Below, one piece after another: positions 22,222 through 30,435 of a DNA stretch of 45,366 bases; positions within the stretch are counted from its first letter, which is position 1; each line of letters starts with the position of its first letter. The DNA is taken from positions 1 through 45,366 of the forward strand of contig JAIXKR010000120.1 of the NCBI GenBank assembly GCA_026932235.1, read 5' to 3'. The notes under the pieces are model-generated. The model did not search any database, was not told the origin of the DNA, and worked only from the letters and a program-made list of their open reading frames with translations. Made by a program: the position numbers and the translations under genes. This DNA comes from Burkholderiales bacterium. Lineage in GTDB: Bacteria > Pseudomonadota > Gammaproteobacteria > Burkholderiales > Burkholderiaceae_C.

Positions 22222-23238
22222 ATGCTGCAAAGGGCCATGGGGATGCGCTTGCTGGCAGGGCTGGCGGCCATCCTGGTCCTCGCTGCTGCCGTGCTCGCCG
22301 CGACCGCGTGGTGGTGGCTGCAGCGACCGCTCGCGCTCGCGCAGCCGCGCGTCGAGCTCTCGATCGAGGCGGGTGCCACGCCGCGCCAGATCGCGCAGGA
22401 CTGGGTCGATGCCGGTGTGCGCACCGACGCACGCTGGCTGTACGCGTGGTTCCGCTTCTCCGGCCAGGCACCGCGCATCCGCGCGGGCAGCTACGAGATC
22501 GAAGCCGGCGTCACGCCGCGCGGCCTGCTCGAGACGCTGGTTCAGGGGCGTGAGCGCCTGCAGACGGTGCGCATCATCGAAGGCTGGACGGTACGGCAGA
22601 TGCGCAGCGCCTTGGCCGCGGCGCCGGGATTGCGGCCGACCACCGCCGGCTGGGACGACGCGCGGCTGATGCAGGAGCTGGGACTGCCCGGCGTTCCCGC
22701 CGAGGGGCGCTTTTTCCCCGACACCTACGCCTACGCGCGCGGCGTCAGCGACCTCACCGTGCTGCGCCGCGCACAGCGCGCGCTGCAGGCGAGGCTCGAC
22801 GAGGCCTGGGCGGGGCGCGCCGACGCGCTGCCCCTGAAGACGCCCGAGGAGGCGCTGGTGCTGGCCTCGATCATCGAGAAGGAGACCGGCCTGGCCGCGG
22901 ACCGCGGCCTCGTGGGCGCGGTGTTCGTCAACCGGCTGCGCATCGGCATGCCGCTGCAGAGCGACCCGACGGTGATCTACGGCCTGGGCGAAGCCTTCGA
23001 CGGCAACCTGCGCAAGCGCGACCTGCAGGCCGACACGCCCTACAACACCTACACCCGGGGCGGCCTGCCGCCGACGCCGATCGCGCTGCCCGGGCTGGCC
23101 TCGCTGAACGCCGCGGTACGGCCGCAGCAGACCAAGGCCTTGTACTTCGTCGCCCGCGGCGACGGCAGCAGCGTCTTCAGCGAAACGCTCTCCGAGCACA
23201 ATCGCGCCGTGAACCGCTACCAGCGCGGCCAGCCGTGA
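22222..23238 (+). CDS. mltG: Endolytic peptidoglycan transglycosylase (septal PG terminase)
   Basis: An inner-membrane lytic transglycosylase of 338 residues that cleaves nascent glycan strands. One N-terminal membrane helix (about residues 9-29) is followed by a LysM-like region and the YceG catalytic domain. The catalytic Glu is in A-S-I-I-E-K-E-T-G. Other conserved features are [19 protein letters not shown] and [14 protein letters not shown]. Internal ATGs at 22237 and 22243 are alternative starts, with AAAGG ahead of them. The TGA overlaps the GTG of tmk (GTGA). mltG-tmk-holB order is common in proteobacteria. Confidence 0.95.
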   Translation: MLQRAMGMRLLAGLAAILVLAAAVLAATAWWWLQRPLALAQPRVELSIEAGATPRQIAQDWVDAGVRTDARWLYAWFRFSGQAPRIRAGSYEIEAGVTPRGLLETLVQGRERLQTVRIIEGWTVRQMRSALAAAPGLRPTTAGWDDARLMQELGLPGVPAEGRFFPDTYAYARGVSDLTVLRRAQRALQARLDEAWAGRADALPLKTPEEALVLASIIEKETGLAADRGLVGAVFVNRLRIGMPLQSDPTVIYGLGEAFDGNLRKRDLQADTPYNTYTRGGLPPTPIALPGLASLNAAVRPQQTKALYFVARGDGSSVFSETLSEHNRAVNRYQRGQP

Positions 23239-23873
23239 CCCGAGCGCAGGGGGCGAAGGTGCAGGGCCGCTTCATCAGTTTCGAGGGCATCGACGGCGCG
23301 GGCAAGAGCTCGCACATCGAGCAGACCGTCGCCTGGCTGCGCGCGCGCGGCCATGAGGTCGTGCAGACGCGAGAGCCCGGCGGCACGGAACTGGCCGAGC
23401 GCCTGCGCGAGCTCCTGCTGCACGAGCCGATGGACGTGCTGACCGAAGTGCTGCTGGTCTTCGCCGCGCGGCGCGACCACCTGCTGCGGCAGATCGAGCC
23501 GGCACTGGCCGCGGGCCGCACCGTCGTCTGCGACCGCTTCACCGACGCCAGCTTCGCCTACCAGGGTGCGGGCCACGGCGCCGACACCGCGGTGCTGACC
23601 CAGCTCGAGGCCTGGGTGCAGCAGGGGCGCCAGCCCGACCTGACGCTGTGGTTCGACCTGCCGGCGGCCGATGCCGCGGCGCGGCGCGCCGCCGTGCGCG
23701 CGCCGGATCGCTTCGAGCGCCAGGACGAGGCCTTCTTCACGCGCGTGCGCGACGCCTACGCCGAGCGCGCGGGCCTTGCGCCCACGCGCTTTCGGCGGCT
23801 GGAGGCCCGCGGCAGCCGCGAGCAGGTCTGGCAGCGCGTGCAGGCGCAGCTGCTGGCCACCGGCTGGTGGTGA
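23235..23873 (+). CDS. tmk: Thymidylate kinase
   Basis: Phosphorylates dTMP to dTDP. The protein has 212 residues. The P-loop is [10 protein letters not shown], followed by T-R-E-P-G-G-T-E and the D-R-F motif in [15 protein letters not shown]. The Arg/Asp lid residues R-A-P-D-R-F-E-R are present. The GTG start at 23235 is coupled to the mltG stop. A short N-terminal extension ([10 protein letters not shown]) precedes the first strand R-F-I-S-F-E-G. Confidence 0.96.
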   Translation: MTRAQGAKVQGRFISFEGIDGAGKSSHIEQTVAWLRARGHEVVQTREPGGTELAERLRELLLHEPMDVLTEVLLVFAARRDHLLRQIEPALAAGRTVVCDRFTDASFAYQGAGHGADTAVLTQLEAWVQQGRQPDLTLWFDLPAADAAARRAAVRAPDRFERQDEAFFTRVRDAYAERAGLAPTRFRRLEARGSREQVWQRVQAQLLATGWW

Positions 23874-23888
23874 GGGGAGGGAAGCTTC

Positions 23889-24932
23889 GTGACCCGCGCG
23901 ATGGCCACCGACGCCGCACTGCCCTGGCTGGAAGCGACGATCGCGCAGGCGCAGGCGCTCTCCGCGCGTTCGCACGCCCTGCTGCTGCACGGCGCGCCGG
24001 GGGACGGCCTCTTCGCCTGCGCGCAGCGCATCGTCGAGGGCTGGCTGTGCGAGGAGGGCGGCGCGGCGGCGGGATCCTGCGGCGCCTGCGAGTCATGCCG
24101 CATGCTGGCCGGCGGCGCGCACCCCGATCTGCACCGCCTGCTGCCCGAGGCGCTGCGGCGGCAGCTCGGCCTGGCGGGCGGCGAAGTGGGCGAGGGCGCC
24201 GAGGGCGCCGAGGGCGAGGGCGGCGCGAAGAACAAGCGCAAGCCCAGTCGGCAGATCCGCATCGAGGAAGTGCGCACGGCGATCGACTGGTCGGCGACGA
24301 CCTCCTCGCGCGGGGGCGTGAAGGCGATCCTCATCCACCCTGCCGAAGCGATGAACCTGCAGGCCGCCAGCGCGCTGCTGAAGACGCTCGAGGAGCCGCC
24401 CGGCGGCGTGCGCCTGCTGCTGGCCAGTGCCGCGCCGGCGCGGCTGCTGCCCACGGTGCGCAGCCGCTGCCAGGCGCTGCGCCTGCAGCCCCCCGACGCC
24501 GCGCAGGCACGCCAATGGCTGCGGGAGCAGGGGCTGCAGACGCCCGAGATCCTGCTCGCCGCCTGCTCGGACAGGCCGCTGGACGCACTGGAGATGGCCA
24601 AGGCCGGAATCGACGCCGCGCGCTGGAGCGCCCTGCCGCAGACCGTGCTGCAGCGGCAGGCGGGGGCGCTTGCCGGCTGGGCCGTGCCAGCGGTCATCGA
24701 CGCGCTGCTGAAGCTCTGCCACGACGGCCTGGCGCTGGCCGCCGGCGCGACGCCGCGCTTCTTTCCCCTGCCGGCGCTGGCGCAGCCCACGGCGGCGACG
24801 GCGCTGGCCGACTGGAGCCGCGAGCTGGCAGGGTTCGCCCGCCAGGCCGATCACCCATGGCACGAAGGGCTGCTGCTCGATGCGCTGCTGGCGCGGACGG
24901 CGGCAGCCTGGGCTGGGGAGCGCGAAGCCTGA
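23889..24932 (+). CDS. holB: DNA polymerase III subunit delta'
   Basis: A clamp-loader subunit of 347 residues. The P-loop region reads L-L-H-G-A-P-G-D-G-L without the Walker Lys, as is normal for delta', which does not hydrolyse ATP. Zinc-module cysteines C-G-A-C-E-S-C are followed by H-P-D-L. Sensor and lid motifs N-L-Q-A-A-S-A-L-L-K-T-L-E-E-P-P are intact. An acidic low-complexity insertion (E-G-A-E-G-A-E-G-E-G-G, residues about 100-112) sits between the zinc module and R-I-E-E-V-R. GTG 23889 is preceded by GGAGG at 8 bases; ATG 23901 is an alternative. Confidence 0.95.
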   Translation: MTRAMATDAALPWLEATIAQAQALSARSHALLLHGAPGDGLFACAQRIVEGWLCEEGGAAAGSCGACESCRMLAGGAHPDLHRLLPEALRRQLGLAGGEVGEGAEGAEGEGGAKNKRKPSRQIRIEEVRTAIDWSATTSSRGGVKAILIHPAEAMNLQAASALLKTLEEPPGGVRLLLASAAPARLLPTVRSRCQALRLQPPDAAQARQWLREQGLQTPEILLAACSDRPLDALEMAKAGIDAARWSALPQTVLQRQAGALAGWAVPAVIDALLKLCHDGLALAAGATPRFFPLPALAQPTAATALADWSRELAGFARQADHPWHEGLLLDALLARTAAAWAGEREA

Positions 24933-24952
24933 TGCACGCGCCGATGCGTGCA
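24933..24952 (+). terminator. Hairpin directly after holB
   Basis: TGCACGC and GCGTGCA form a perfect 7-bp stem with a 6-base loop, starting at the base after the holB TGA. No T-tract follows. It may partly end the mltG-tmk-holB transcript before the separate pilZ promoter. Confidence 0.35.
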
Positions 24953-25014
24953 GGATCGCCGCTGTTCGCGCGCTCGAAGAGCCCGCCAGCGGGCAGCCGG
25001 GGCGGGCGCTCCGA

Positions 25015-25020
25015 TACACT
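25015..25020 (+). promoter_or_regulatory. -10 element of a probable leaderless pilZ transcript
   Basis: TACACT lies 6 bases before the pilZ ATG at 25027, placing the expected start point on the ATG. No Shine-Dalgarno sequence is present. No clear -35 hexamer is seen. Confidence 0.4.
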
Positions 25021-25026
25021 CGCCCG

Positions 25027-25416
25027 ATGAACGAAAGAGTCGCCGTCGCGATGAAGCCTGCGCCTGCCGCGGCCGGCGGCCGGCCCAGCGTGATGCAGCT
25101 CGTCTTCCGCGAGAAGGGTGCGCTCTACGCGGCTTACATGCCGGTGCTCGCCGATGGCGGCCTTTTCGTGCCGACCTCGCGTGACTACAAGCTCGGCGAG
25201 GACATCTTCCTGCTGCTGTCGCTGCCCGACGACCCGCATCGCTACCCGGTGGCCGGGAAGGTCGCGTGGATCACGCCGGCCAACGCCTCCGGCGGGCGCA
25301 CCCAGGGCGTGGGCGTGCGCTTCCCGGCGGACGAGAAGACGCGCGCACTCAAGCTGCGCATCGAGGAACTCCTGGGCACCGCGATCGGCTCGGGCAAGCC
25401 CACGCAAACGATCTGA
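25027..25416 (+). CDS. pilZ: Type IV pilus protein PilZ
   Basis: A PilZ-fold protein of 129 residues required for type IV pilus biogenesis. The V-F-R-E-K-G-A-L-Y-A-A-Y-M-P start and the W-I-T-P-A ... Q-G-V-G-V-R-F motif mark the pilus-biogenesis PilZ subgroup. The R-x-x-x-R c-di-GMP motif is absent, as in founding PilZ proteins, so c-di-GMP binding is not expected. The holB-pilZ-tatD order is that known from Pseudomonas. The stop is followed by a strong palindrome. Confidence 0.92.
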   Translation: MNERVAVAMKPAPAAAGGRPSVMQLVFREKGALYAAYMPVLADGGLFVPTSRDYKLGEDIFLLLSLPDDPHRYPVAGKVAWITPANASGGRTQGVGVRFPADEKTRALKLRIEELLGTAIGSGKPTQTI

Positions 25417-25418
25417 CG

Positions 25419-25438
25419 CGGCCCCGCGCGCGGGGCCG
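25419..25438. terminator. 20-bp perfect GC palindrome between pilZ and tatD
   Basis: CGGCCCCG-CGCG-CGGGGCCG is a complete palindrome in the 34-base gap. It could fold as an 8-bp stem with a 4-base loop and reduce read-through into tatD or protect the pilZ 3' end. There is no T-tract. Confidence 0.4.
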
Positions 25439-25450
25439 GCGGCCGGCTGC

Positions 25451-26248
25451 ATGTTCGTCGATTCGCACTGCCACCTGAGCTTCCCGGAGCTGCACGCGCG
25501 CCTGCCCGAGGTGCTTTCCGAGATGGCCGCGGCAGGCGTCGAGCGCGCGCTGTGCATCTGCACGACGCTTGAGGAGTTCGAGCGCGTGCACGGCCTGGCG
25601 CTCGCGCACGAGCGGCTCTGGTGCACGGTGGGCGTGCATCCGGATACCGAGGACGGTGCCGAGCCGGACGTGGAGGCCCTGCTCGATCGCGCGGAGCGGC
25701 CTCGCGTCGTCGGCCTCGGCGAGACCGGCCTCGACTACTACCGGCTCGGCCAACGAACGGTGGCCGACATGGCCTGGCAGCGCGAGCGGTTCGCGGTGCA
25801 CATCCGCGCCGCGCGCGCCTGCGGGCTGCCGCTCGTCGTGCACACGCGCAGCGCCAGCGCGGACACGCTGGCCATCCTGCGCGACGAAGGGCAGGGCGCG
25901 GTGGGCGGCGTCTTCCACTGCTTCACGGAGACACGCGAGGTGGCGCGCGCGGCGCTGGACCTCGGCTTCTACGTCTCCTTCTCGGGAATCCTGACCTTTC
26001 GCAACGCCGAGGACTTGCGCGCGGTCGCCGCCATGGTGCCGATGGACCGCTTGCTGATCGAGACCGATTCCCCCTATCTGGCGCCCGTGCCGCACCGTGG
26101 CAGGATCAACCGCCCCGCGCTCGTCGTCCACGTGGCGCGTCAGTTGGCCGCGATCAAGGGCATCGCCGTCGAGGAAGTGGCGCGGCAGACGACAGCAAAC
26201 TTCGACAGCCTGTTCACGCGTGTGACGTCCGATGGGAGAGTGGATTGA
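25451..26248 (+). CDS. tatD: TatD-family metal-dependent deoxyribonuclease
   Basis: A TIM-barrel hydrolase of 265 residues (YcfH/TatD type). Metal ligands are D-S-H-C-H-L at the N-terminus, G-L-G-E-T-G-L-D-Y-Y, V-V-H-T-R, F-H-C-F-T-E and E-T-D-S-P-Y-L-A-P. The family has 3'-5' exonuclease activity and D-aminoacyl-tRNA deacylase activity in some members. The ATG at 25451 follows a GC-rich leader. The TGA overlaps the TTG start of the ankyrin gene. The downstream ankyrin gene suggests a short tatD-ank transcript. Confidence 0.94.
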   Translation: MFVDSHCHLSFPELHARLPEVLSEMAAAGVERALCICTTLEEFERVHGLALAHERLWCTVGVHPDTEDGAEPDVEALLDRAERPRVVGLGETGLDYYRLGQRTVADMAWQRERFAVHIRAARACGLPLVVHTRSASADTLAILRDEGQGAVGGVFHCFTETREVARAALDLGFYVSFSGILTFRNAEDLRAVAAMVPMDRLLIETDSPYLAPVPHRGRINRPALVVHVARQLAAIKGIAVEEVARQTTANFDSLFTRVTSDGRVD

Positions 26249-26895
26249 AGCGCCGACACCTTCAGCAAGGCTTCTTTGCGGCCTGCGCCGCCGTCCTGCT
26301 GCACTTTGCCGTGCCGGCTCGGGCCGGCGCCTACGAGGATTTCTTCACTGCCGTCGAGGTCGACGACGACGGCGGCCTGAGCCGCTTGCTGGCGCGCGGC
26401 ATGGACCCGAACACGCTCGACCCCAAGGGCCAGCATGCGCTCTACCTGGCGCTGCGCGCGGGGTCGCCCAAGACCTTCACGCTGCTGCTGCAGCATCCGG
26501 CAATCCAAGTCGATGCGCCCAACGCGGTGGGCGAGACGCCGCTCATGATGGCGGCGCTGCACGGCCGCGTCGATGCGATGAAGACATTGATCGAGCATGG
26601 TGCCCAGGTGAATCGCCAAGGCTGGACGCCGCTGCACTACGCCGCCAGCGGACCTTCGGCCCCCGCGGTGGCGCTGCTGCTCGAGCGCGGGGCCGGCGTC
26701 GATGCGCGTGCGCCCAACGGCAACACGCCGCTCATGCAGGCCGCGCGCTATGGCAGTGAGGACAGCGTGATCCTGCTGCTGAAGAGGGGCGCGGACCGCA
26801 GGCTGCGCAACCAGCGCGGACTGGATGCGGCGGACTACGCACGGCTGGATGGCCGCGATTCGCTGGCGCGGCGGCTGGAGAGCGGTGGCATCTGA
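26245..26895 (+). CDS. Exported ankyrin-repeat protein
   Basis: A 216-residue protein with a signal peptide (K-R-R-H, hydrophobic core, V-P-A-R-A-G) and about four ankyrin repeats (G-E-T-P-L-M-M-A-A-L-H-G-R, G-W-T-P-L-H-Y-A-A, G-N-T-P-L-M-Q-A-A-R-Y-G and a degenerate last one). It is probably a periplasmic protein-protein adaptor. The start is taken as TTG 26245: GGGAG lies 6-8 bases upstream, the codon overlaps the tatD stop (TTGA), and the next residues form the signal peptide. No in-frame ATG precedes the signal. Downstream is a hairpin. Confidence 0.85.
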   Translation: MKRRHLQQGFFAACAAVLLHFAVPARAGAYEDFFTAVEVDDDGGLSRLLARGMDPNTLDPKGQHALYLALRAGSPKTFTLLLQHPAIQVDAPNAVGETPLMMAALHGRVDAMKTLIEHGAQVNRQGWTPLHYAASGPSAPAVALLLERGAGVDARAPNGNTPLMQAARYGSEDSVILLLKRGADRRLRNQRGLDAADYARLDGRDSLARRLESGGI

Positions 26896-26903
26896 GCAAC
26901 AGC

Positions 26904-26925
26904 GCCGCGCCCTGTGCGGCGCGGC
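26904..26925 (+). terminator. Putative terminator after the ankyrin gene
   Basis: GCCGCGCC and GGCGCGGC form an 8-bp perfect stem with a CTGTGC loop, 8 bases beyond the stop. No T-tract follows. The rest of 26926-27095 holds no recognisable gene. Confidence 0.5.
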
Positions 26926-27095
26926 AGTTGTGGCGGAATGCCGGAAAGCACAGCATCGCGCTGTCGGGGGGTGGCCGTCTTCGTGTCGGAAATCATCCGA
27001 CGGAGTCTGTGCCTCCGGGCCGACTGTCCACGCCCCTTCTCTTGTCACTACAGTCGGCCCCTGTCAAGTCACGTCCCGACTTCAGGAGTAGCGAG

Positions 27096-27341
27096 ATGTC
27101 CCAGCAGTCACAGGTTCGCAACCCGTTCATGCTCATGCTCCAGCCCGAAGTGGTGTTGGCGGCAATCCAGAATTCCGAGCGGCTCGAGCGCCTCAACCGG
27201 CATCTGTGCCGGCCGCTGGATCAGCAGCACATCTCCTTCAGCGCGAGCGCGTCCGCCGGGAAGGCCATGTCGCAGCTTGACGAAACCGACGAAACGGACG
27301 AATCGAACGGATCGAACGAATCGGACGTGCTGGACGCCTGA
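27096..27341 (+). CDS. Small hypothetical protein with acidic repeat tail
   Basis: Function unknown; 81 residues. The first 50 residues (V-R-N-P-F-M-L-M-L, then V-V-L-A-A-I and R-L-E-R-L-N-R-H-L-C-R-P-L-D) look like a conserved short helical domain. The tail is D-E-T-D-E-T-D-E-S-N-G-S-N-E-S-D, encoded by imperfect repeats of GACGAA and CGAACG. The start is ATG 27096 with GGAG 9 bases upstream. It has no signal peptide or membrane segment. The gene is monocistronic, with the ankyrin terminator before it and a convergent gene after it. Confidence 0.7.
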   Translation: MSQQSQVRNPFMLMLQPEVVLAAIQNSERLERLNRHLCRPLDQQHISFSASASAGKAMSQLDETDETDESNGSNESDVLDA

Positions 27342-27377
27342 TCGACCCGCGCCGTCACGCGGCGTGCGCAGCGATCG

Positions 27378-28067
27378 TCAGCGCGACCGATGGCGGCGGT
27401 CGCGGCCCCGATAGGTGGCCGTGAACCAGACCGCGGCCAGCAGCCCGAGGCTGGCCCCGATGCTGAGCATCCGGTTCTCGCGGATGAAGCGCACGACCGG
27501 GTTGGCAAGCAGCCCGCTCCCCGCAGCACCCGAACCCGACGAACGCACCGAGGTGCTTGTCGGTTGATCGACACCACGGGCGGTCGCAGAGGTCGGCACA
27601 TCGCCCGGCTCGACCCGAAGCGCATCGCGCTCGCTGCCGCTGAGCGCTGCCCCACCGGTGCCGAGTGCGCCGACGGCGTCTTCGGTGGTGCCGAAGAGGC
27701 TGTCCTTCAAGGCCTTCAGGCTCTTTCCCGGCGACGCTTGCGCGTCCTTCGCCTCGCCCGCGACGATGGGCGGCGCGGCCCGCGTCCCGGGCACCGCATC
27801 GCCGCCGGCTCCGGAGGCCTGGTGCAGGCGCAGCAGCATCTCCACGGTGTCGGAGGTCGAGCCTGCGCCCGGAACTGAGGAAGACGTCGGTGCGGTGATG
27901 CCGTTGGCTGAGCCGGCTCCGAAGCTCGGATCGGGCGCCCGAGGATCGCCGGGCTCGAGCGGCGCCGCGCACAGGGGTGCCGACGCGGTCGCGGCGGCAA
28001 GGAATGCGGCGGCCAGCGCCCGCGAGGCGGCGGTGGCGCCATCGGCGAAAGGTCTGAAGCGGCACAT
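27378..28067 (-). CDS. Hypothetical exported protein with C-terminal membrane anchor
   Basis: A protein of 229 residues from the ATG at 28067. It has a signal peptide (core A-L-A-A-A-F-L-A-A-A-T-A, cleavage near L-C-A-A-P), a long Gly/Ser/Ala/Pro-rich disordered region, and one helical segment T-V-E-M-L-L-R-L-H-Q-A. A C-terminal membrane helix (S-I-G-A-S-L-G-L-L-A-A-V-W-F) is followed by a basic R-G-R-D-R-R-H-R-S-R tail. The topology is that of a periplasmic domain tethered to the inner membrane. It resembles no family I can name. An ATG at 28145 in frame would give a 26-residue longer, implausibly long signal n-region. Confidence 0.6.
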   Translation of the reverse strand: MCRFRPFADGATAASRALAAAFLAAATASAPLCAAPLEPGDPRAPDPSFGAGSANGITAPTSSSVPGAGSTSDTVEMLLRLHQASGAGGDAVPGTRAAPPIVAGEAKDAQASPGKSLKALKDSLFGTTEDAVGALGTGGAALSGSERDALRVEPGDVPTSATARGVDQPTSTSVRSSGSGAAGSGLLANPVVRFIRENRMLSIGASLGLLAAVWFTATYRGRDRRHRSR

Positions 28068-28283
28068 CAAGGTGTCCCGAGTCGTCGGTTGCGCGCGCGC
28101 ACTGGCAAGCAAGCGCCGGGCCCATCCGCGCAAAGCCTTGCGCATCAAGGCACTGGCGTGCTCCGGGCCTTGGTAGGGGCACGGCTCGGGATGGGACTGT
28201 CAGTTTCGCCGACAGCGCGGGACCTGGGACGCCGGATCGAGTTCACGGCGCACGATGTGTCTTATGTCTACTTCTTGGAAGAG

Positions 28284-28309
28284 ATGGCGCCGCTGCAAGG
28301 CAGCGCCAT
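28284..28309 (-). terminator. Weak hairpin downstream of scoB
   Basis: ATGGCG-CCG-CTG pairs with CAGCGCCAT, leaving a 3-base bulge and a 5-base loop, about 20 bases beyond the scoB stop on the minus strand. This is a possible terminator. No other feature was recognised in 28068-28329. Confidence 0.3.
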
Positions 28310-28329
28310 GAACGCGCCAAGCGTGCCCG

Positions 28330-28968
28330 TCAAATCAGCGGCACGCCGGTCTTCTCCTGCACTTCCTCGCGCGTCACACCGGGGGCGAGTTCGGCGAGCT
28401 TCAGGCCGGTTGGCGTCACGTCGAGCACGCACAGGTCCGTGATGATGCGGTCGACGACGCCGACGCCTGTGAGCGGCAGCGTGCACTGCGGCAGGATCTT
28501 GAGGTCGTGGCCGCCGTCCTTGCGGCGCGCGACGTGCTCCATCAGCACGACCACGTTCTTCACGCCGCCGACCAGATCCATGGCGCCGCCCATGCCCTTG
28601 ACCATCTTGCCGGGGATCATCCAGTTGGCGAGGTCGCCCTTCGCGCTGACCTGCATGGCGCCGAGGATGGAGAGGTTGATCTTGCCGCCGCGGATCATCG
28701 CGAAGCTGTCGTGGCTGCCGAAGATGCTGCTTCCCGGGATCGTCGTCACCGTCTGCTTGCCGGCGTTGATGAGGTCGGCGTCGACCTCGCTCTCGTCCGG
28801 GAACGGGCCGATGCCCAGCATGCCGTTCTCGCTCTGCAGCCAGACCTCGATCGCCGGATCGACGTAGTTGGCGACCAGCGTCGGCAAGCCGATGCCCAGG
28901 TTCACGTAGAAGCCGTCCTGCAGTTCCTTGGCCGCGCGCGCAGCCATCTCGTCATGCGTCCAGGCCAT
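28330..28968 (-). CDS. scoB: 3-oxoacid CoA-transferase, subunit B
   Basis: A family I CoA-transferase beta subunit of 212 residues. The catalytic Glu is in [10 protein letters not shown]. The family motif [10 protein letters not shown] and the [14 protein letters not shown] motif are present. With subunit A it moves CoA from succinyl-CoA to acetoacetate or a related 3-oxoacid. A PcaJ-type oxoadipate transferase is an alternative, but no beta-ketoadipate genes are nearby. It starts 3 bases after scoA. Confidence 0.92.
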   Translation of the reverse strand: MAWTHDEMAARAAKELQDGFYVNLGIGLPTLVANYVDPAIEVWLQSENGMLGIGPFPDESEVDADLINAGKQTVTTIPGSSIFGSHDSFAMIRGGKINLSILGAMQVSAKGDLANWMIPGKMVKGMGGAMDLVGGVKNVVVLMEHVARRKDGGHDLKILPQCTLPLTGVGVVDRIITDLCVLDVTPTGLKLAELAPGVTREEVQEKTGVPLI

Positions 28969-28971
28969 TCT

Positions 28972-29682
28972 TCAGGCTCCCTTCGGGTTTTGCTTGGTGG
29001 TGCGCTTCTCGATTCGCTTCTCGGGCTGGGCATTGAGCACGAGGCGGTGGACGTAGATCCCCGGAAGGTGGATCGCGTCCGGGTCCAGGCTGCCGGTCTC
29101 GACGATCTCCTCGACCTCGACGACGGCAATCCTGCCGGCCATGATCACCGCCGGGTTGAAGTTGCGCGCCGTGCGGCGGAAGACCAGGTTGCCGCTCCTG
29201 TCGGCCTTCCACGCCTTGCCGAGCGAGACGTCGGGAACGAGCGACCGTTCCATGACGTAGGTGCTGCCGTCGAAGTCGCGCGTCTCCTTGCCCTCCGCGA
29301 TCACCGTGCCCACGCCCGTGCGTGTGAAGAAGGCCGGGATGCCGGCGCCGCCGGCGCGCAGCTTCTCGGCCAGCGTGCCCTGCGGCGTGAACTCGAGCTC
29401 GAGCTCGCCGGCCAGGTACTGGCGCTCGAACTCCTTGTTCTCGCCGACGTAACTCGAGATCATCTTGCGGATCTGGCGCGTCTGGAGCAACTGGCCCAGG
29501 CCCCAACCGTCGACGCCGGCGTTGTTCGAGACCACGGTCAGGCCCTTGACGCCGCTGTCGCGCAGCGCGCCGATCAAGGCCTCGGGGATGCCGCAAAGGC
29601 CGAAGCCACCGACGGCCAGCATCTGGCCGTCGGCGACGATGCCCGAGAGCGCCGCGGCGGCGCTCGGGAAGATCTTGTTCAT
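28972..29682 (-). CDS. scoA: 3-oxoacid CoA-transferase, subunit A
   Basis: The 236-residue alpha subunit partner of scoB. Conserved motifs are [27 protein letters not shown] and [14 protein letters not shown] precedes the ATG by 10 bases. The divergent PAS-LuxR gene lies 171 bases away and the shared spacer contains a near-palindrome, so the regulator probably controls this operon. Confidence 0.93.
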   Translation of the reverse strand: MNKIFPSAAAALSGIVADGQMLAVGGFGLCGIPEALIGALRDSGVKGLTVVSNNAGVDGWGLGQLLQTRQIRKMISSYVGENKEFERQYLAGELELEFTPQGTLAEKLRAGGAGIPAFFTRTGVGTVIAEGKETRDFDGSTYVMERSLVPDVSLGKAWKADRSGNLVFRRTARNFNPAVIMAGRIAVVEVEEIVETGSLDPDAIHLPGIYVHRLVLNAQPEKRIEKRTTKQNPKGA

Positions 29683-29758
29683 GAAAGGGGTTCTCCGGGA
29701 GGGACGACGGGTCGAGGAATCAAGGGCGGAAGGCTACTACCGGAAGACCGTTCTGCGT

Positions 29759-29778
29759 CTTAAGTAGATTTCACTAAG
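29759..29778. promoter_or_regulatory. AT-rich near-palindrome between scoAB and the LuxR gene
   Basis: CTTAAGT and ACTAAG are inverted around a 7-base AGATTTC spacer, with one unpaired base in the left arm. The site stands out in its GC-rich surroundings and lies 77 bases before scoA and 76 before the regulator ATG. It is a candidate operator for the divergent LuxR-type regulator. Confidence 0.35.
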
Positions 29779-29853
29779 GCCCGGCTCAGGGGCATCGGCG
29801 CGGCGCCGCGCGGGCCGGTGCCGCCCACGGGCTTCGAGGAAAATCAGCAGTGC

Positions 29854-30423
29854 ATGGACGTGAACGCCCTGCTCCTGGACTATCGCGTCGCCTTCGAGCA
29901 GGCGCCGGTGGGGCTCGTGCTGTCGCGCAACCGGTTGATGATCGACTGCAACCGCGAACTGCTGGCGATCTTCCGCGCCGAGCGCGAGCAGGTCGTCGGT
30001 CGCTCCTTCGAGGTGCTGTATCCAACCGCCGACGAGTTCGAGCGCACCGGCATGCGCATCGTCGCCAGCCTCGATGGGCGCGGTCGCTATGCCGACGAGC
30101 GCGTCATGAAGCGCCTGGGCGGCGCGCGTGCTGGCGAGCTCTTCTGGTGCCGCGTCTCGGGCCGCGCGCTTCAGCCCAGCGAGCCGCACGCCGCGGGCAT
30201 CTGGACTTTCGAGGACCTCTCGGCGCGGCGCGTGCTGAAGGCGGAATTCACCGCCCGCGAGCGCGAGATCGCCGCCCTCCTCGTCGATGGCGCGACGAGC
30301 AAGCGCATCGGGCGCCAGCTCGCGATCAGCCCGCGCACGGTCGACGTCTATCGCGCGCGCCTGATGCGCAAGCTCGGCGTCTCGACGACGGTCGAGCTCG
30401 TCAACCGGCTCCTCAACGGCTGA
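29854..30423 (+). CDS. PAS-LuxR transcriptional regulator
   Basis: A 189-residue regulator. Residues 1-115 form a PAS fold (Y-R-V-A-F-E-Q-A-P-V-G-L-V-L-S, then D-C-N-R-E-L-L-A-I-F, then F-W-C-R-V-S-G-R). Residues about 128-185 form a LuxR/GerE helix-turn-helix: F-T-A-R-E-R-E-I-A-A-L-L-V-D-G, then L-A-I-S-P-R-T-V-D-V-Y-R. No receiver or autoinducer domain is present, so the PAS domain probably senses a small ligand. The ATG at 29854 is preferred because it begins the PAS fold; a GTG at 29818 lacks support. It is divergent from scoAB and convergent with the thioesterase gene, ending 12 bases from it. Confidence 0.88.
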   Translation: MDVNALLLDYRVAFEQAPVGLVLSRNRLMIDCNRELLAIFRAEREQVVGRSFEVLYPTADEFERTGMRIVASLDGRGRYADERVMKRLGGARAGELFWCRVSGRALQPSEPHAAGIWTFEDLSARRVLKAEFTAREREIAALLVDGATSKRIGRQLAISPRTVDVYRARLMRKLGVSTTVELVNRLLNG

Positions 30424-30435
30424 AGCGGGCGGCCT

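Noticed and set aside
24013-24120. Degenerate P-loop in HolB as a sign of decay
   Set aside because: Delta' normally lacks a working Walker A; the protein is otherwise complete.
29818-29853. GTG start 12 codons upstream of the LuxR regulator
   Set aside because: The extra residues are not part of the PAS fold and lie within the divergent promoter region.
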